Made by a program: the position numbers and the translations under genes. 64,000 nucleotides of DNA, taken from Vibrio gallaecicus (GTDB taxonomy: Bacteria; Pseudomonadota; Gammaproteobacteria; Enterobacterales; Vibrionaceae). The notes under the pieces are model-generated. The model made no database searches, was not told the origin of the DNA, and saw only the letters and a list, made by a program, of their open reading frames with translations. Every line of letters starts with the position of its first letter. The stretch's first letter is position 1. The DNA is taken from the NCBI RefSeq assembly GCF_024347495.1, contig NZ_AP025491.1:186001-250000 (forward strand). The letters are read 5' to 3'. This document shows, piece after piece, positions 32,453-41,332 of the stretch.

Positions 32453-33722
32453 TGCTTCTCTCATTCTTGAATCTACAGTTTCAGATGGTGGACTTGTTCT
32501 CGATACCAGTCGACTCATTGGCTCTGCTATTACCTTGTCTCATCCTCTATGGCTGATAATTCTACCGTTACCCATCATCATTTACTGGTTAATTCCAGCT
32601 TATAGAACGAAGCAGTCCGCGATTAAAGTGCCGTTTTTTGATGTGCTAGTTAAGGCTATCGGTGAGGCTCCAACTGAAGGGGCAAGCCAACTAACTCCTA
32701 ATTACTGGCAGCGAATTATTCTTGTGCTTTCATGGGTATTGGTTGTATTCGCAATGACCAAACCAACGATTTTAGGTGAACCTCAAACAAGGGAGAATTT
32801 AGGTCGAGACATCATGGTTGTAGTTGATTTATCTGGCTCGATGGCAGAAGCCGATTTTGCCTCTTTGCAAAAACCTAGTTTAAGCCGTTCAAATGCTGAA
32901 CCTGTAAAATCCGATATGATTTCACGCTTAGATGCCGCCAAAGAAGTATTGGCTGACTTTGCCCAAACTCGAAAAGGTGACCGATTAGGGTTAATCCTGT
33001 TCGGAGATGCGGCATTTGTACAAACCCCTTTTACTGCCGACCAAGAAGTATGGCTTGAGTTATTAAACCAAACTGATGTAGCCATGGCAGGGCAAAGTAC
33101 CCACCTTGGTGATGCCATAGGCTTAGCGATTAAAGTCTTTGAAGAAAACCGTCAAGGTTCTAGTTCTATTGGAAATAGAAAGAATAAAAATAAAACAAAT
33201 AGTAAACAGGCTGAACTCTTTCCTGAAGTTGAGAAAGTCGTCATCGTTTTAACTGACGGTAATGACACGGGAAGCTATGTCGAGCCTATTGATGCGGCGA
33301 AAGTTGCTGCTGCAAAAGGGGTGCGAATTCATATGATTGCCATGGGTGATCCTGCCACTGTAGGTGAGCAAGCCTTAGACATGGAAATCATTGAACGAGT
33401 AGCGAAAGAATCAGGGGGCGAAGCTTTCCAAGCGATAGATAGATCAGCTCTTGATAACGCCTATCAAGCGATTGGCGAGCTAGAGCCACAACTGTATGAA
33501 AGTACTACCTATCGACCTAAGAAAAGTATTCATCAGTATCCAATAATGCTGGTGGTGTGTTTGTACTTAATGGCTTTTGGTCTAGCGACTTTACGTCGTT
33601 ACCGCACTAGGCAGCACTCTCAAATCAGAACTGAAGAGAAAGCGGCAACAGAAACAGCGCAAGTAGGAAGTACACAAGCAGGAAGTAAGCAATCAGCGGA
33701 AATGGGAGAGTCGCATGTTTGA
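32445..33722 (+). CDS. Membrane VWA-domain protein (BatA-like)
   Basis: The 425-residue protein starts behind GAGGT. Two N-terminal helices (about 30-50 and 78-100) precede a VWA domain with an intact MIDAS motif (VVDLSGSM) and the downstream VVIVLTDGNDTG. A C-terminal helix lies at about 346-365. The VWA domain would face the periplasm in the Bat topology. BatA-type proteins work with MoxR to stabilise or assemble envelope enzymes. The Ser/Asn/Lys-rich loop at 230-250 is an insertion. The gene overlaps both neighbours by 8 nt. Confidence 0.9.
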   Translation: MADASLILESTVSDGGLVLDTSRLIGSAITLSHPLWLIILPLPIIIYWLIPAYRTKQSAIKVPFFDVLVKAIGEAPTEGASQLTPNYWQRIILVLSWVLVVFAMTKPTILGEPQTRENLGRDIMVVVDLSGSMAEADFASLQKPSLSRSNAEPVKSDMISRLDAAKEVLADFAQTRKGDRLGLILFGDAAFVQTPFTADQEVWLELLNQTDVAMAGQSTHLGDAIGLAIKVFEENRQGSSSIGNRKNKNKTNSKQAELFPEVEKVVIVLTDGNDTGSYVEPIDAAKVAAAKGVRIHMIAMGDPATVGEQALDMEIIERVAKESGGEAFQAIDRSALDNAYQAIGELEPQLYESTTYRPKKSIHQYPIMLVVCLYLMAFGLATLRRYRTRQHSQIRTEEKAATETAQVGSTQAGSKQSAEMGESHV

Positions 33723-35439
33723 TTCTCAATTATGGCAACAGATCATATCGCAGTTTCATTTTGTAAGACCTTTGTGGCTATTAGCTATCATTCCTTTGGC
33801 TATTGTTGCGTATTTACGTTGGAAACAAGAGTCATTAGCAGCAATGCATTTAGCGATACCAGAACACCTTCGTAAGGCTTTGACCATAGGCGATCTCGGC
33901 TGGAAAAAACAACTGCCTCTTAAGTTGCTAACCGTTTCAATGTTTCTGGCAATTATTGTGTGCGCGGGTCCTACTTGGACAAAAGAACCTTCACCGTTTG
34001 GGGAAGATAAAGCATCGCTACTAGTGATATTGGACTCAAGCCAATCAATGTTACAAAAGGATTTAGCACCAAGTCGTCTTGAGCGTTCAAAACAAAAAAT
34101 TAGAGACTTAGTTACTTTAAGGCAAGGTGGAAAAACAGGGCTGATCGTTTTTTCTGGTAGTGCACATATCGCAATGCCGCTGACTAAAGATAACTCCGTT
34201 TTTGCACCATTCTTAGCGGCAATTCAGCCAGATATTATGCCTGTGGAAGGTAAGCAAGCTGAGGCTGCTTTGGCGCTGATTGGTGACCAATTAGGGAATG
34301 AACAAGCCGGAACAGTATTGCTGATCACTGATGGAGCAAACCCAGCAACCATCACTGCCTATGAACAATATTTTGAAGAGAGTCCGCATCAACTGCTGGT
34401 ATTGGCTGCTGGTAATTCGGCTGCCGTGAGTGATAGCCCTATGGATTTGTCTTCATTGAAAACTCTCGTATCCAAATCAGGTGGTCGATTAGTGGAAGTC
34501 ACTATCGATAACCAAGATATTCAGTCCTTAGAACGCAGTATTGAACGTCATATGCAGCTCAATAATGAGTCGGCGATGCCATGGAAAGACATGGGATATT
34601 TTTTACTGTTTCCTATGGCTGTGTTGATGCTGTTTTGGTTTAGAAAAGGTTGGTTAGTCCAGTGGTGTTTAGTTGGGGTTGTGTGTATTTCAGCACTTCA
34701 CCCACCCACTGCGTTGGCTGAAACCGTGAGCTTAAAAGCTGACTCAGAACCAGCTGTGGTTGAGTCGACCTTATGGAACAAAATAAGCCAAGGTTGGTTG
34801 AATTTATGGTTAACCCCGGACCAACAAGGGCAATTGTATTTTGAACGTTTTGAGTACCTAGAAGCGGCAAAACGCTATGAGGACCCAATGCATAAGGGCA
34901 TTGCTTATTACTATGCTTCTGAATACCAATTGGCGCACAGCGCCTTTCTTCAAGTGAAAAGTGATTTAGGTCTGTTTAATGCCGCTAATGCGCTCGCTAG
35001 GCAGCGTGAATATCTTGCAGCAAGAGACATCTACAAACTGATGCTGGAGCATAAACTAGATGAAAGCTTGAGCCCTTTAGTTGAAGAGAATTTACTTGTG
35101 ATGCAAGGCATTATTGATGAAGTGAATCGCTTTAGTGAAAGCCAAGCGAATACGCCTGAAGGACCTGAAGACTCATTCGAACTAGGTGATAAACCTCAAA
35201 CCGGTGATGGAGCGGAAGAGCAAGTCGATTCTGCCATGATGAGAGAAGAGAAACTGAATGCTAATGAAATTCTGGGCAGCCAAGACCTTGCAGACAAATG
35301 GTTACAACGCGTAGAAGCCGACCCTAAATACTTCTTACGAGCCAAATTTCAGCTTCAACTTCTTAGCCAAAGCCAAGGAGTGAAAGATACAAACGAAACC
35401 GATAAAGAAAATGAAACAAATATAGCGGGAGAGCAATAA
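33715..35439 (+). CDS. VWA-TPR membrane protein (BatB/BatC-like fusion)
   Basis: The 574-residue protein has N-terminal helices (about 16-33 and 58-78) and a VWA domain with MIDAS LDSSQSM and LITDGANP. Two helices lie near 295-335, then a TPR-like region (FERFEYLEAAKRYEDPMHKG; YYASEYQLAHSAFLQVKSDL) and an acidic C-terminal tail. This is the BatB-BatC fusion arrangement. The TPR part would lie in the periplasm and could contact the TPR domains of the cytochrome (27265) or the 42728 protein. GGGAGAG precedes the ATG. The gene overlaps the next by one base. Confidence 0.9.
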   Translation: MFDSQLWQQIISQFHFVRPLWLLAIIPLAIVAYLRWKQESLAAMHLAIPEHLRKALTIGDLGWKKQLPLKLLTVSMFLAIIVCAGPTWTKEPSPFGEDKASLLVILDSSQSMLQKDLAPSRLERSKQKIRDLVTLRQGGKTGLIVFSGSAHIAMPLTKDNSVFAPFLAAIQPDIMPVEGKQAEAALALIGDQLGNEQAGTVLLITDGANPATITAYEQYFEESPHQLLVLAAGNSAAVSDSPMDLSSLKTLVSKSGGRLVEVTIDNQDIQSLERSIERHMQLNNESAMPWKDMGYFLLFPMAVLMLFWFRKGWLVQWCLVGVVCISALHPPTALAETVSLKADSEPAVVESTLWNKISQGWLNLWLTPDQQGQLYFERFEYLEAAKRYEDPMHKGIAYYYASEYQLAHSAFLQVKSDLGLFNAANALARQREYLAARDIYKLMLEHKLDESLSPLVEENLLVMQGIIDEVNRFSESQANTPEGPEDSFELGDKPQTGDGAEEQVDSAMMREEKLNANEILGSQDLADKWLQRVEADPKYFLRAKFQLQLLSQSQGVKDTNETDKENETNIAGEQ

Positions 35440-36896
35440 TGAACAACTTTATTCGTGTACTTGTTTATTTTGCGCTTTCTTTCGCTTCGGTATCTTCTTA
35501 CGGGGCTGATATAGGTCAATTGCTGAAAAGTGGTGATGTTGAAATTAAAGCTTGGTTAAGTGACTCCTCTCTTGTAAGTAAGGACAGTCACGTAGATAAA
35601 GACAACGAAGCTGATTTAGACAGTATCAATAAGAAGAAATCGTCAGCAAATTTTGCAGTGAATGAGCAAATCATCTTATATATCGAAGTAGCGACACCTC
35701 GTTGGTTTACTGGCGGCACGCGCATTTCTTCTATTGAAATTCCAAATGTTGTGGCTAAGCAGCGCAATCAGTTAGCCACTAACTTTACTGAACGCAGAGT
35801 CACCAAAGAAAAGGGCGCTCAGACTTGGTCTCATCAACGTTGGGAAATCACGTTATACCCCCAAGATGTTGGTCAATATTGGGTTCCTCAAACCTCAGTT
35901 CGCGTACAGGTGTCTGCACCTGATGGTTCTAATGTCACCGGTGAACTTTACACACAACCCCTTAATTTTAATGCTAAACGTCCCTCTGGATTACTAGCAA
36001 ATGAGGATGTATGGGTTTCTGCGAGTGATTTAAAATTAGAGCAACAATGGAGTCAATCCAATCAGGAGGAAACTCTAAAAGTGGGTGATGCGATTACACG
36101 AACCGTGACCGTTTCAGGTTCCGATACTCTGGCCATGTTAATACCGACTTTAATCCCAACGGGATCCGATTCTGGCTACCAACATTACACACAACCAAAT
36201 CAGCTCTCTGACACTCAAGTTCGGGGCAACTACCGTTCAACTCGTACTGAAGAGAGCGTGTATGTTTTGCAAGATGGTGGAGAGATCTACTTTCCTGCAG
36301 TAGATATCATGTGGTGGAATACCCAGACACAACAATTAGAAACTTTGAGTGTAGAAGGACGAACCTATCAAGTTCACCACACGGTACAGTCTTTCATCCA
36401 AGCGTATTGGCAATGGTTTGCTGTTGGAATCTGCGCTTTAATACTTCTTTTGAGCTGTGTGATATTGATGGTTCGGTATTACCAAACTCATCCATTACCA
36501 AGCAAAGTCATGTTTTATCGTGCTTTGAAAGCTGGGAATAGTCCTCAAGCGAGAGTATTGCTGTTTCGCCATTTGAGGAAGAAAACTGATCTTTTAGAAT
36601 TAAAACAATATGAGCTTAATCAGCCGAGTAAAGGTGCCCATCAGAGTAAAGGTCTTCAGCAGAATGAAGCCAATATCCAATGGAAAGGTGATGCTCAAGA
36701 GTTCCAATCTAAGTCAGTGAGTTTCAGCCTTGGTTGGAGAATTTGGCGAAAGATAAAAACACCAGGTGGAAGAGTCGGAATAGCAGATAATCGAAAGATA
36801 GAAAATCGTATCCGTCTCTTGTTTATGAAACATAAAATTTTACCTAGCCTTGATTCATTGAGGATGAGACTAGAAAAAGATCGAAATAAAGAGTAA
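35439..36896 (+). CDS. BatD-family protein
   Basis: The 485-residue protein has a signal peptide (about 1-23). A large periplasmic region of immunoglobulin-like strands follows (VNEQIILYIEVATPRWFTGG; LYPQDVGQYWVPQTSV; VGDAITRTVTVSG), then one transmembrane helix (about 325-348) and a basic cytoplasmic tail. This is the BatD (oxygen-tolerance) architecture. It closes the MoxR operon, starting within the stop codon of the preceding gene. The tail (about 350-485) is longer and more basic than I would expect and holds two near-identical segments (QPSKGAHQSKG, LQQNEANIQ). Confidence 0.85.
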   Translation: MNNFIRVLVYFALSFASVSSYGADIGQLLKSGDVEIKAWLSDSSLVSKDSHVDKDNEADLDSINKKKSSANFAVNEQIILYIEVATPRWFTGGTRISSIEIPNVVAKQRNQLATNFTERRVTKEKGAQTWSHQRWEITLYPQDVGQYWVPQTSVRVQVSAPDGSNVTGELYTQPLNFNAKRPSGLLANEDVWVSASDLKLEQQWSQSNQEETLKVGDAITRTVTVSGSDTLAMLIPTLIPTGSDSGYQHYTQPNQLSDTQVRGNYRSTRTEESVYVLQDGGEIYFPAVDIMWWNTQTQQLETLSVEGRTYQVHHTVQSFIQAYWQWFAVGICALILLLSCVILMVRYYQTHPLPSKVMFYRALKAGNSPQARVLLFRHLRKKTDLLELKQYELNQPSKGAHQSKGLQQNEANIQWKGDAQEFQSKSVSFSLGWRIWRKIKTPGGRVGIADNRKIENRIRLLFMKHKILPSLDSLRMRLEKDRNKE

Positions 36897-36980
36897 AGAT
36901 AAAACTCGGATTGTTTTTATTCCGAACATCAGTCTATGCCGCGAATACATCGCGAGAGTTAAATTGAGAAAAGACAATTA

Positions 36981-37895
36981 ATGAAGAGTACTGAATTAAA
37001 CTTAATCCCTATTTTTGTTGCCATTTATGAAGAAAAAAACTTATCTCAAGCCGCTGCGCGAATGGAGATAAGCCAACCTGCGGTGAGTAAGGCGCTCAAA
37101 AGGCTACGTGAAATTTATGATGACCACCTTTTTCATCGTAATGCTTCTGGTGTAGAACCCACAACATTCTCTCGTGATATTTACCCCGCCATGTCTGTGG
37201 CATTAAAGAGCTTCACATCCACCTTATCTGCTTCTAGAGATTTTGAACCAAAAACATCAAACCGAATTTTTTCTGTGGCAGCGGTGTCTGTTGCGGGGTA
37301 TTTCTTAATCCCGGAATTGATTAAACAAATGCGAAGTGAAGCGCCGAATGTTGCGTTGGAAGTTCACCCGCTATTTACTGAAGATCATGAAACTGACCTT
37401 CGTTTACAGCGCTATGATTTAGTGATTGATATGGCACCGCGCGGTCGTAACTTGCTGAAGTCTGAAGTGATTTATTCAGAGCATTTGAACGTGGTGTGTA
37501 GAAAAGATCACCCGAGACTGAAAGACTCATTGAGCCGTGAAGAGTTTTTTAATGAAGAGCATGTTGTTGTATCTCGTTGGCATAGCCGACGCAGTTTACT
37601 GACTGCTGATGATATTTCAGAAATTGAAAAACGTAAAATAGTGGTGCGTGCTGCTGGAGCTATAGAAATGCTTCCTATTGTAGGTAAAAGCGACATGATT
37701 GGTATTTTACCTAAGTCGACCATTGATTCTTTTGCGGATTTCTTTGATGTTAGATCGATCCCGTTACCCTTTGATCAAAGTGAACTTGATCTTTGCTCCA
37801 TTTGGCACCCTAGCCGAACAGCAGAAAGTGGGCATAAGTGGTTAAGACAGCAAATTCAAAAGGTTTCGAAGAACCAAGTGATAGCCAGAAAGTGA
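36981..37895 (+). CDS. LysR-family transcriptional regulator
   Basis: The 304-residue protein has an N-terminal HTH (MKSTELNLIPIFVAIYEEKN, then LSQAAARMEISQPAVSKALK) and a LysR effector domain. The first helix and NLIPIF/VAIYEEKNLSQAA style resemble the LeuO/NodD-like branch. It lies 84 nt after batD and before a small gene and the phosphatase/maturase block. It is therefore the best local candidate to regulate the sulfatase-linked genes, although no divergent arrangement proves it. The effector is unknown. Confidence 0.9.
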   Translation: MKSTELNLIPIFVAIYEEKNLSQAAARMEISQPAVSKALKRLREIYDDHLFHRNASGVEPTTFSRDIYPAMSVALKSFTSTLSASRDFEPKTSNRIFSVAAVSVAGYFLIPELIKQMRSEAPNVALEVHPLFTEDHETDLRLQRYDLVIDMAPRGRNLLKSEVIYSEHLNVVCRKDHPRLKDSLSREEFFNEEHVVVSRWHSRRSLLTADDISEIEKRKIVVRAAGAIEMLPIVGKSDMIGILPKSTIDSFADFFDVRSIPLPFDQSELDLCSIWHPSRTAESGHKWLRQQIQKVSKNQVIARK

Positions 37896-38044
37896 TTCTA
37901 GTCAGCGCGCTATCTGAGGCTTATTTGGAACTTATATAAGCTCTCCGATTTAGTGGAATGCTTAATAATTTTGCATGCATTATTACACTTTGTACGTATT
38001 ATTCATTACTCTCGTATTATTAATAAATGAAGAAAAATCAAATA

Positions 38045-38302
38045 ATGTTCTTAGTCTTATATTGTCACAACATTGGAAAAACGGAGTTCTCATTCTTTGA
38101 AACGGAAGATTTTGATGTTGAGGAAGGCTATACCGTTCGTGGTAAGTGGCCGAACACTCAAGCCTTTTTAGATTATTTACCTAAAGAGTTTCCAGATCTC
38201 ACTGGCTTCAAAGTGATTGACTTAACGGGTGAAGGTCCCAAGGCTGAATCCTATTCTCAGCAGCAACTTCAAGAACTTGCCAACCAATTAGTTTCGCAAT
38301 AA
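38045..38302 (+). CDS. Small hypothetical protein
   Basis: There are two candidate ATGs, 38027 (MKKNQIMFLV...) and 38045 (MFLVLYCHN...). Neither has a good ribosome binding site; the second is listed because the first would add only a short basic stretch. The 85-residue product is mixed alpha/beta and acidic, with FEFFETEDFDV-like strands and a C-terminal helix QQQLQELANQLVSQ. It contains a YC pair near the start (VLYCHNIG). No family is recognised. A strong terminator lies 40 nt downstream. Confidence 0.6.
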   Translation: MFLVLYCHNIGKTEFSFFETEDFDVEEGYTVRGKWPNTQAFLDYLPKEFPDLTGFKVIDLTGEGPKAESYSQQQLQELANQLVSQ

Positions 38303-38341
38303 CAGAACCTGATGTTTCAACATGTAATCAGTTTTTTAGAT

Positions 38342-38373
38342 AAAAAAGAGCAGCCAAATCGCTGCTCTTTTTA
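38342..38373. terminator. Bidirectional Rho-independent terminator
   Basis: GAGCAGC (38348-38354) pairs with GCTGCTC (38361-38367). An A tract lies before and a T tract after, so it can serve the small gene on the plus strand and the phosphatase gene on the minus strand. Confidence 0.92.
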
Positions 38374-38464
38374 TTTAACTGCATTCGAGTTCAATCAAGG
38401 GATCTCTGAATCATTCCTAACATTTCCTACAGTTCACAGCCACCAGCTCGTTATCAGTCATTTC

Positions 38465-40273
38465 CTAGTCATCAATCACTTCAGAAAGAACCTGACCGAC
38501 AGCACCGCTAGGCTGAGTAATCCCCAGTTTGTTAGATAGAGTTGGGGCAATATCGTATGGCGTGATTTCATGCGTGATCTTGTTTGCTTCAACATCGTAA
38601 CCTGCAAAAATCACGGGCACATGCGTATCGTATCGCCAAGGTGAACCGTGAGTCGAAGCAATGGTTAAACCATCCATATCATTGATATAGGTTCTAGGAG
38701 CAAAAACCAGATACACATCACCAGAGCGCTGAGGATGGTAGTTGTTCTTAACCAGTTGCATCACTCTAGTATCGGGCAATTGGTTGTTTTGCACATCGGT
38801 ACTGGTCACAGCAAACGCAACCCCTTTGATTTTTGATACTTCATCTGCAACCACAGCTTGAACCTTAGTCAAATCGACACCTTTTTTCGAGATTACGTCA
38901 TGGTTAAGATAAACATAAGGCTGAGCGTATAAACGAATGGCTTCTTTACCTAATCCAAATTCTGATTGTAAACGGCTTATCAAGCTCTCATTCAATAAGG
39001 TATTTTTGTCGAAGTAATTGGCTTGGTTGTAACCTAAAGCGTTAACCGTTGGTGAGGCTTCTGGTACGCCATGGTCTGCTGATAAAACAATGAGCGTATT
39101 CTTTAGACCAACCTGCGCATCCACATCGTTCAGTAATTTAGCGATGGTTCGATCAAGTCGGATAAGGTTATCTTCAGCTTCTAGGCTGGAAGGACCATAC
39201 ATGTGAATGACATAGTCATTGGCTGAAAAGCTTACTGCAAGATAGTCTGTGAACTTGCCTTTACCTAACTGCTCTTCTTTTAGCAGAGTGCTGGCAAAGT
39301 TTGCTGTAAGTTCATCGCCTGCTGGGCTTAGAGTAAGCATGGTACTGTAGTACTTAAAGCTTGCAGGCCCATAGGGATGAGGAAAGGTTCTTTTGAAACC
39401 GGCTAAATCGACTTTATGCTCAGGGTCACCTTCTTCTAAAGTGTATTTATTGCTGTCTAAAGCAAGCTCCCAACGCTGACCTGAATATTCATTCGCCAGC
39501 TTTTTACTGTTCCAACTCGTAACCCACTCGGGGTACTCCTCGTAATAATAATTGCTGGTGACAAATTCTGATTGTGCTTTAGAAAACCAGAATGCTTTAC
39601 CAGAATGCCCTGCAAGCGATATCGCCCCACGGTCTTTCACTGAAACCGAGAATATTTTTGAAGCACCGTTACTTGATACGGCTAACTCATCACTAAAAGT
39701 GGTAGAAAGAATAGGCTCTGGAGAGCGTCCATCTTTGGTTGCCACTTTCTGAGTCGGATCTATTTCTGTCGCTTGGTTAACACCAGCGCCAGAAGTCAGC
39801 ATGTTGTATTTTTCATCCTCAACGTTGTAAACCAAGCGTTCTTCACTTCTGTCATACCAGACGTTTCCAACCATACCATGCACACTTGGAGGAGCGCCCG
39901 TTGCCAATGATACGTGACCTACAATGGTTTCAGTATTTCCATGTTGGTAATGAGCATTAGTGTAGTAAGCCCCTTCTTCCATCAGGTAACGAAAACCAGC
40001 TTGACCAAAATTAGATTTATAACGTTCGAGAAGATCACCACGCAATCCATCCACCGTGATCTGCAAAACCAATTTTGGTTGCTGATCATTTGCAACCGCT
40101 TGGAATGGCGAAAGCAAGGCTCCTGCTAAAACTGCACTAGATAACAGAGAACTCATGAACATAGGCCTAGTTAATACAGAATGAGGCTTTCGCTGAGTAT
40201 TAGAGGGCTTAGGTACAACTTGCAATTTTATTGAGGTTAATGGATGAAATCTGGTCAAGCTCGGTTTGTTCAT
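38465..40273 (-). CDS. Secreted phosphatase/phosphodiesterase of the alkaline phosphatase superfamily
   Basis: The 602-residue protein starts behind AAGGGATTT. A basic 36-residue leader precedes the hydrophobic signal core (about 38-62, ending QAVAND), which is longer than usual. An internal start at M38 is less supported. The catalytic core begins LVLQITVDGLRGD. The nucleophile segment is HGNTETIVGH, with T116 the likely nucleophile, and the metal site LSADHGVPEA follows. The family (PafA/NPP-like) hydrolyses phosphate mono- or diesters in the periplasm and is evolutionarily related to the sulfatases. It is co-directional with the FGE-fold lipoprotein upstream. Confidence 0.85.
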   Translation of the reverse strand: MNKPSLTRFHPLTSIKLQVVPKPSNTQRKPHSVLTRPMFMSSLLSSAVLAGALLSPFQAVANDQQPKLVLQITVDGLRGDLLERYKSNFGQAGFRYLMEEGAYYTNAHYQHGNTETIVGHVSLATGAPPSVHGMVGNVWYDRSEERLVYNVEDEKYNMLTSGAGVNQATEIDPTQKVATKDGRSPEPILSTTFSDELAVSSNGASKIFSVSVKDRGAISLAGHSGKAFWFSKAQSEFVTSNYYYEEYPEWVTSWNSKKLANEYSGQRWELALDSNKYTLEEGDPEHKVDLAGFKRTFPHPYGPASFKYYSTMLTLSPAGDELTANFASTLLKEEQLGKGKFTDYLAVSFSANDYVIHMYGPSSLEAEDNLIRLDRTIAKLLNDVDAQVGLKNTLIVLSADHGVPEASPTVNALGYNQANYFDKNTLLNESLISRLQSEFGLGKEAIRLYAQPYVYLNHDVISKKGVDLTKVQAVVADEVSKIKGVAFAVTSTDVQNNQLPDTRVMQLVKNNYHPQRSGDVYLVFAPRTYINDMDGLTIASTHGSPWRYDTHVPVIFAGYDVEANKITHEITPYDIAPTLSNKLGITQPSGAVGQVLSEVIDD

Positions 40274-40308
40274 AATTAAATCCCTTGCCGGAAGAACGTT
40301 GGGTATCG

Positions 40309-40380
40309 CTTATTTAGCTTCTGCCTTCGCTGTCTATTTAGCATTGGCTCTCACTGCTTATTTAGCATCTCTTACGAGTC
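40309..40380. repeat. Three 24-bp tandem units spanning the stop codon of the FGE-fold gene
   Basis: TATTTAGC recurs at 40311, 40335 and 40359 with an exact 24-bp period. Units 1 and 2 both end in CTG. On the minus strand each carries GCTAAATA, and the copy at 40359 supplies the TAA stop of the gene ending at 40358. Confidence 0.85.
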
Positions 40381-41191
40381 GCAAACCCATGTCTGACATA
40401 ATTATAGACTGACTTGCAAAGTCTCTTCGGTAATTCTCAGATTCATTAGCGTCGTATGAAAAGCTTCCACCTCTTACTGACTTATGAGCTAGTCCAACTT
40501 TACTGTCATTCGCGTTACTTGGATTGTCAGAAGGTGAGTAACGGTAAAAAGTGTCGTCGTAAGCATCAATAACAAACTCGCCGACATTACCTGTCATATC
40601 GTAAAGCCCTAGCTCATTTGGTAACTTACTGCCAACAGGTTGCGCTTGGTTATTGGCGTTTTCTGAATACCAAGCCACATCATTAATATTATCTGATCCG
40701 CTATAAATATAGCCTTGGCTTAAATTTCCGCCGCGAGCAGCAAATTCCCATTCAGCTTCAGTTGGTAGGCGGTAGTTTTCATTAGTGAGTTCGTTGAGCT
40801 TCTCAATAAAGTAATTGGCTTGCTGCCAGCTTAAGTTATTAACTGGAACGTTTGGTGACGGGAAGTAACTAAGGGAAGACCCCATCACTGACTCAAATAA
40901 AGATTGAGTGACTTCAAATTTAGACATGTAAAAGCTATCGACAGATACAAGGTGTGCCGGCTGTTCGCTTGATTTCGCTTCCTGCGCATTTGATCCCATA
41001 GTGAATTCACCACCTTCGACCTTTACCATATCTTGCTCAATAAGGGTAGCGGTTGGGTGGGGGGCAAAGCTACTACAACCCACTAATGTTGACCCTAAAG
41101 CTAGCACCGCGCCGATTAAAACTTTGGTTTTAAGTGGTTGCGTAGAAGCTGAAGTTTTACAGTGAGAATGTACTGGATTTGATGTGAACAT
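40358..41191 (-). CDS. FGE-sulfatase-fold (SUMF1) lipoprotein lacking catalytic cysteines
   Basis: The 277-residue protein has a GAGGCG ribosome binding site and a lipobox LVGCSS (lipidated C39). It then has the formylglycine-generating-enzyme fold: MVKVEGGEFTMGS, VTQSLFESVMG, PVNNLSWQQANYFIEKLN, YRLPTEAEWEFAARGG, LGLYDMTGNVGEF and VRGGSFSYDANESENYRRD. In true FGE the segment after RGGS carries two active-site cysteines. Here that stretch contains none, so it is unlikely to oxidise sulfatase cysteines. It more likely binds or scaffolds. It is membrane-tethered and divergent from the radical-SAM maturase gene. Confidence 0.88.
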   Translation of the reverse strand: MFTSNPVHSHCKTSASTQPLKTKVLIGAVLALGSTLVGCSSFAPHPTATLIEQDMVKVEGGEFTMGSNAQEAKSSEQPAHLVSVDSFYMSKFEVTQSLFESVMGSSLSYFPSPNVPVNNLSWQQANYFIEKLNELTNENYRLPTEAEWEFAARGGNLSQGYIYSGSDNINDVAWYSENANNQAQPVGSKLPNELGLYDMTGNVGEFVIDAYDDTFYRYSPSDNPSNANDSKVGLAHKSVRGGSFSYDANESENYRRDFASQSIIMSDMGLRLVRDAK

Positions 41192-41332
41192 AGTCGCCTC
41201 AATTGCTCATAATGTATGCATCCATAATACCTTTAAACCACTTTCCAAAATGGAATAACCTCTATAACAATCCACAAGCGCAGGAGATGTTTATTATTAA
41301 GCGGTCACCATTTTTGAATAGGCAAAACCACT

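Noticed and set aside
29784..36896. Methanol-oxidation (mxa) operon, suggested by the MoxR/VWA gene order
   Set aside because: No PQQ dehydrogenase large subunit, cytochrome cL or PQQ synthesis gene is nearby. The order fits the general MoxR/Bat operon.
40358..41191. An active formylglycine-generating enzyme for the sulfatases
   Set aside because: The two catalytic cysteines are missing after the RGGS motif and the protein is a lipoprotein, so the cytosolic radical-SAM maturase is the better candidate.
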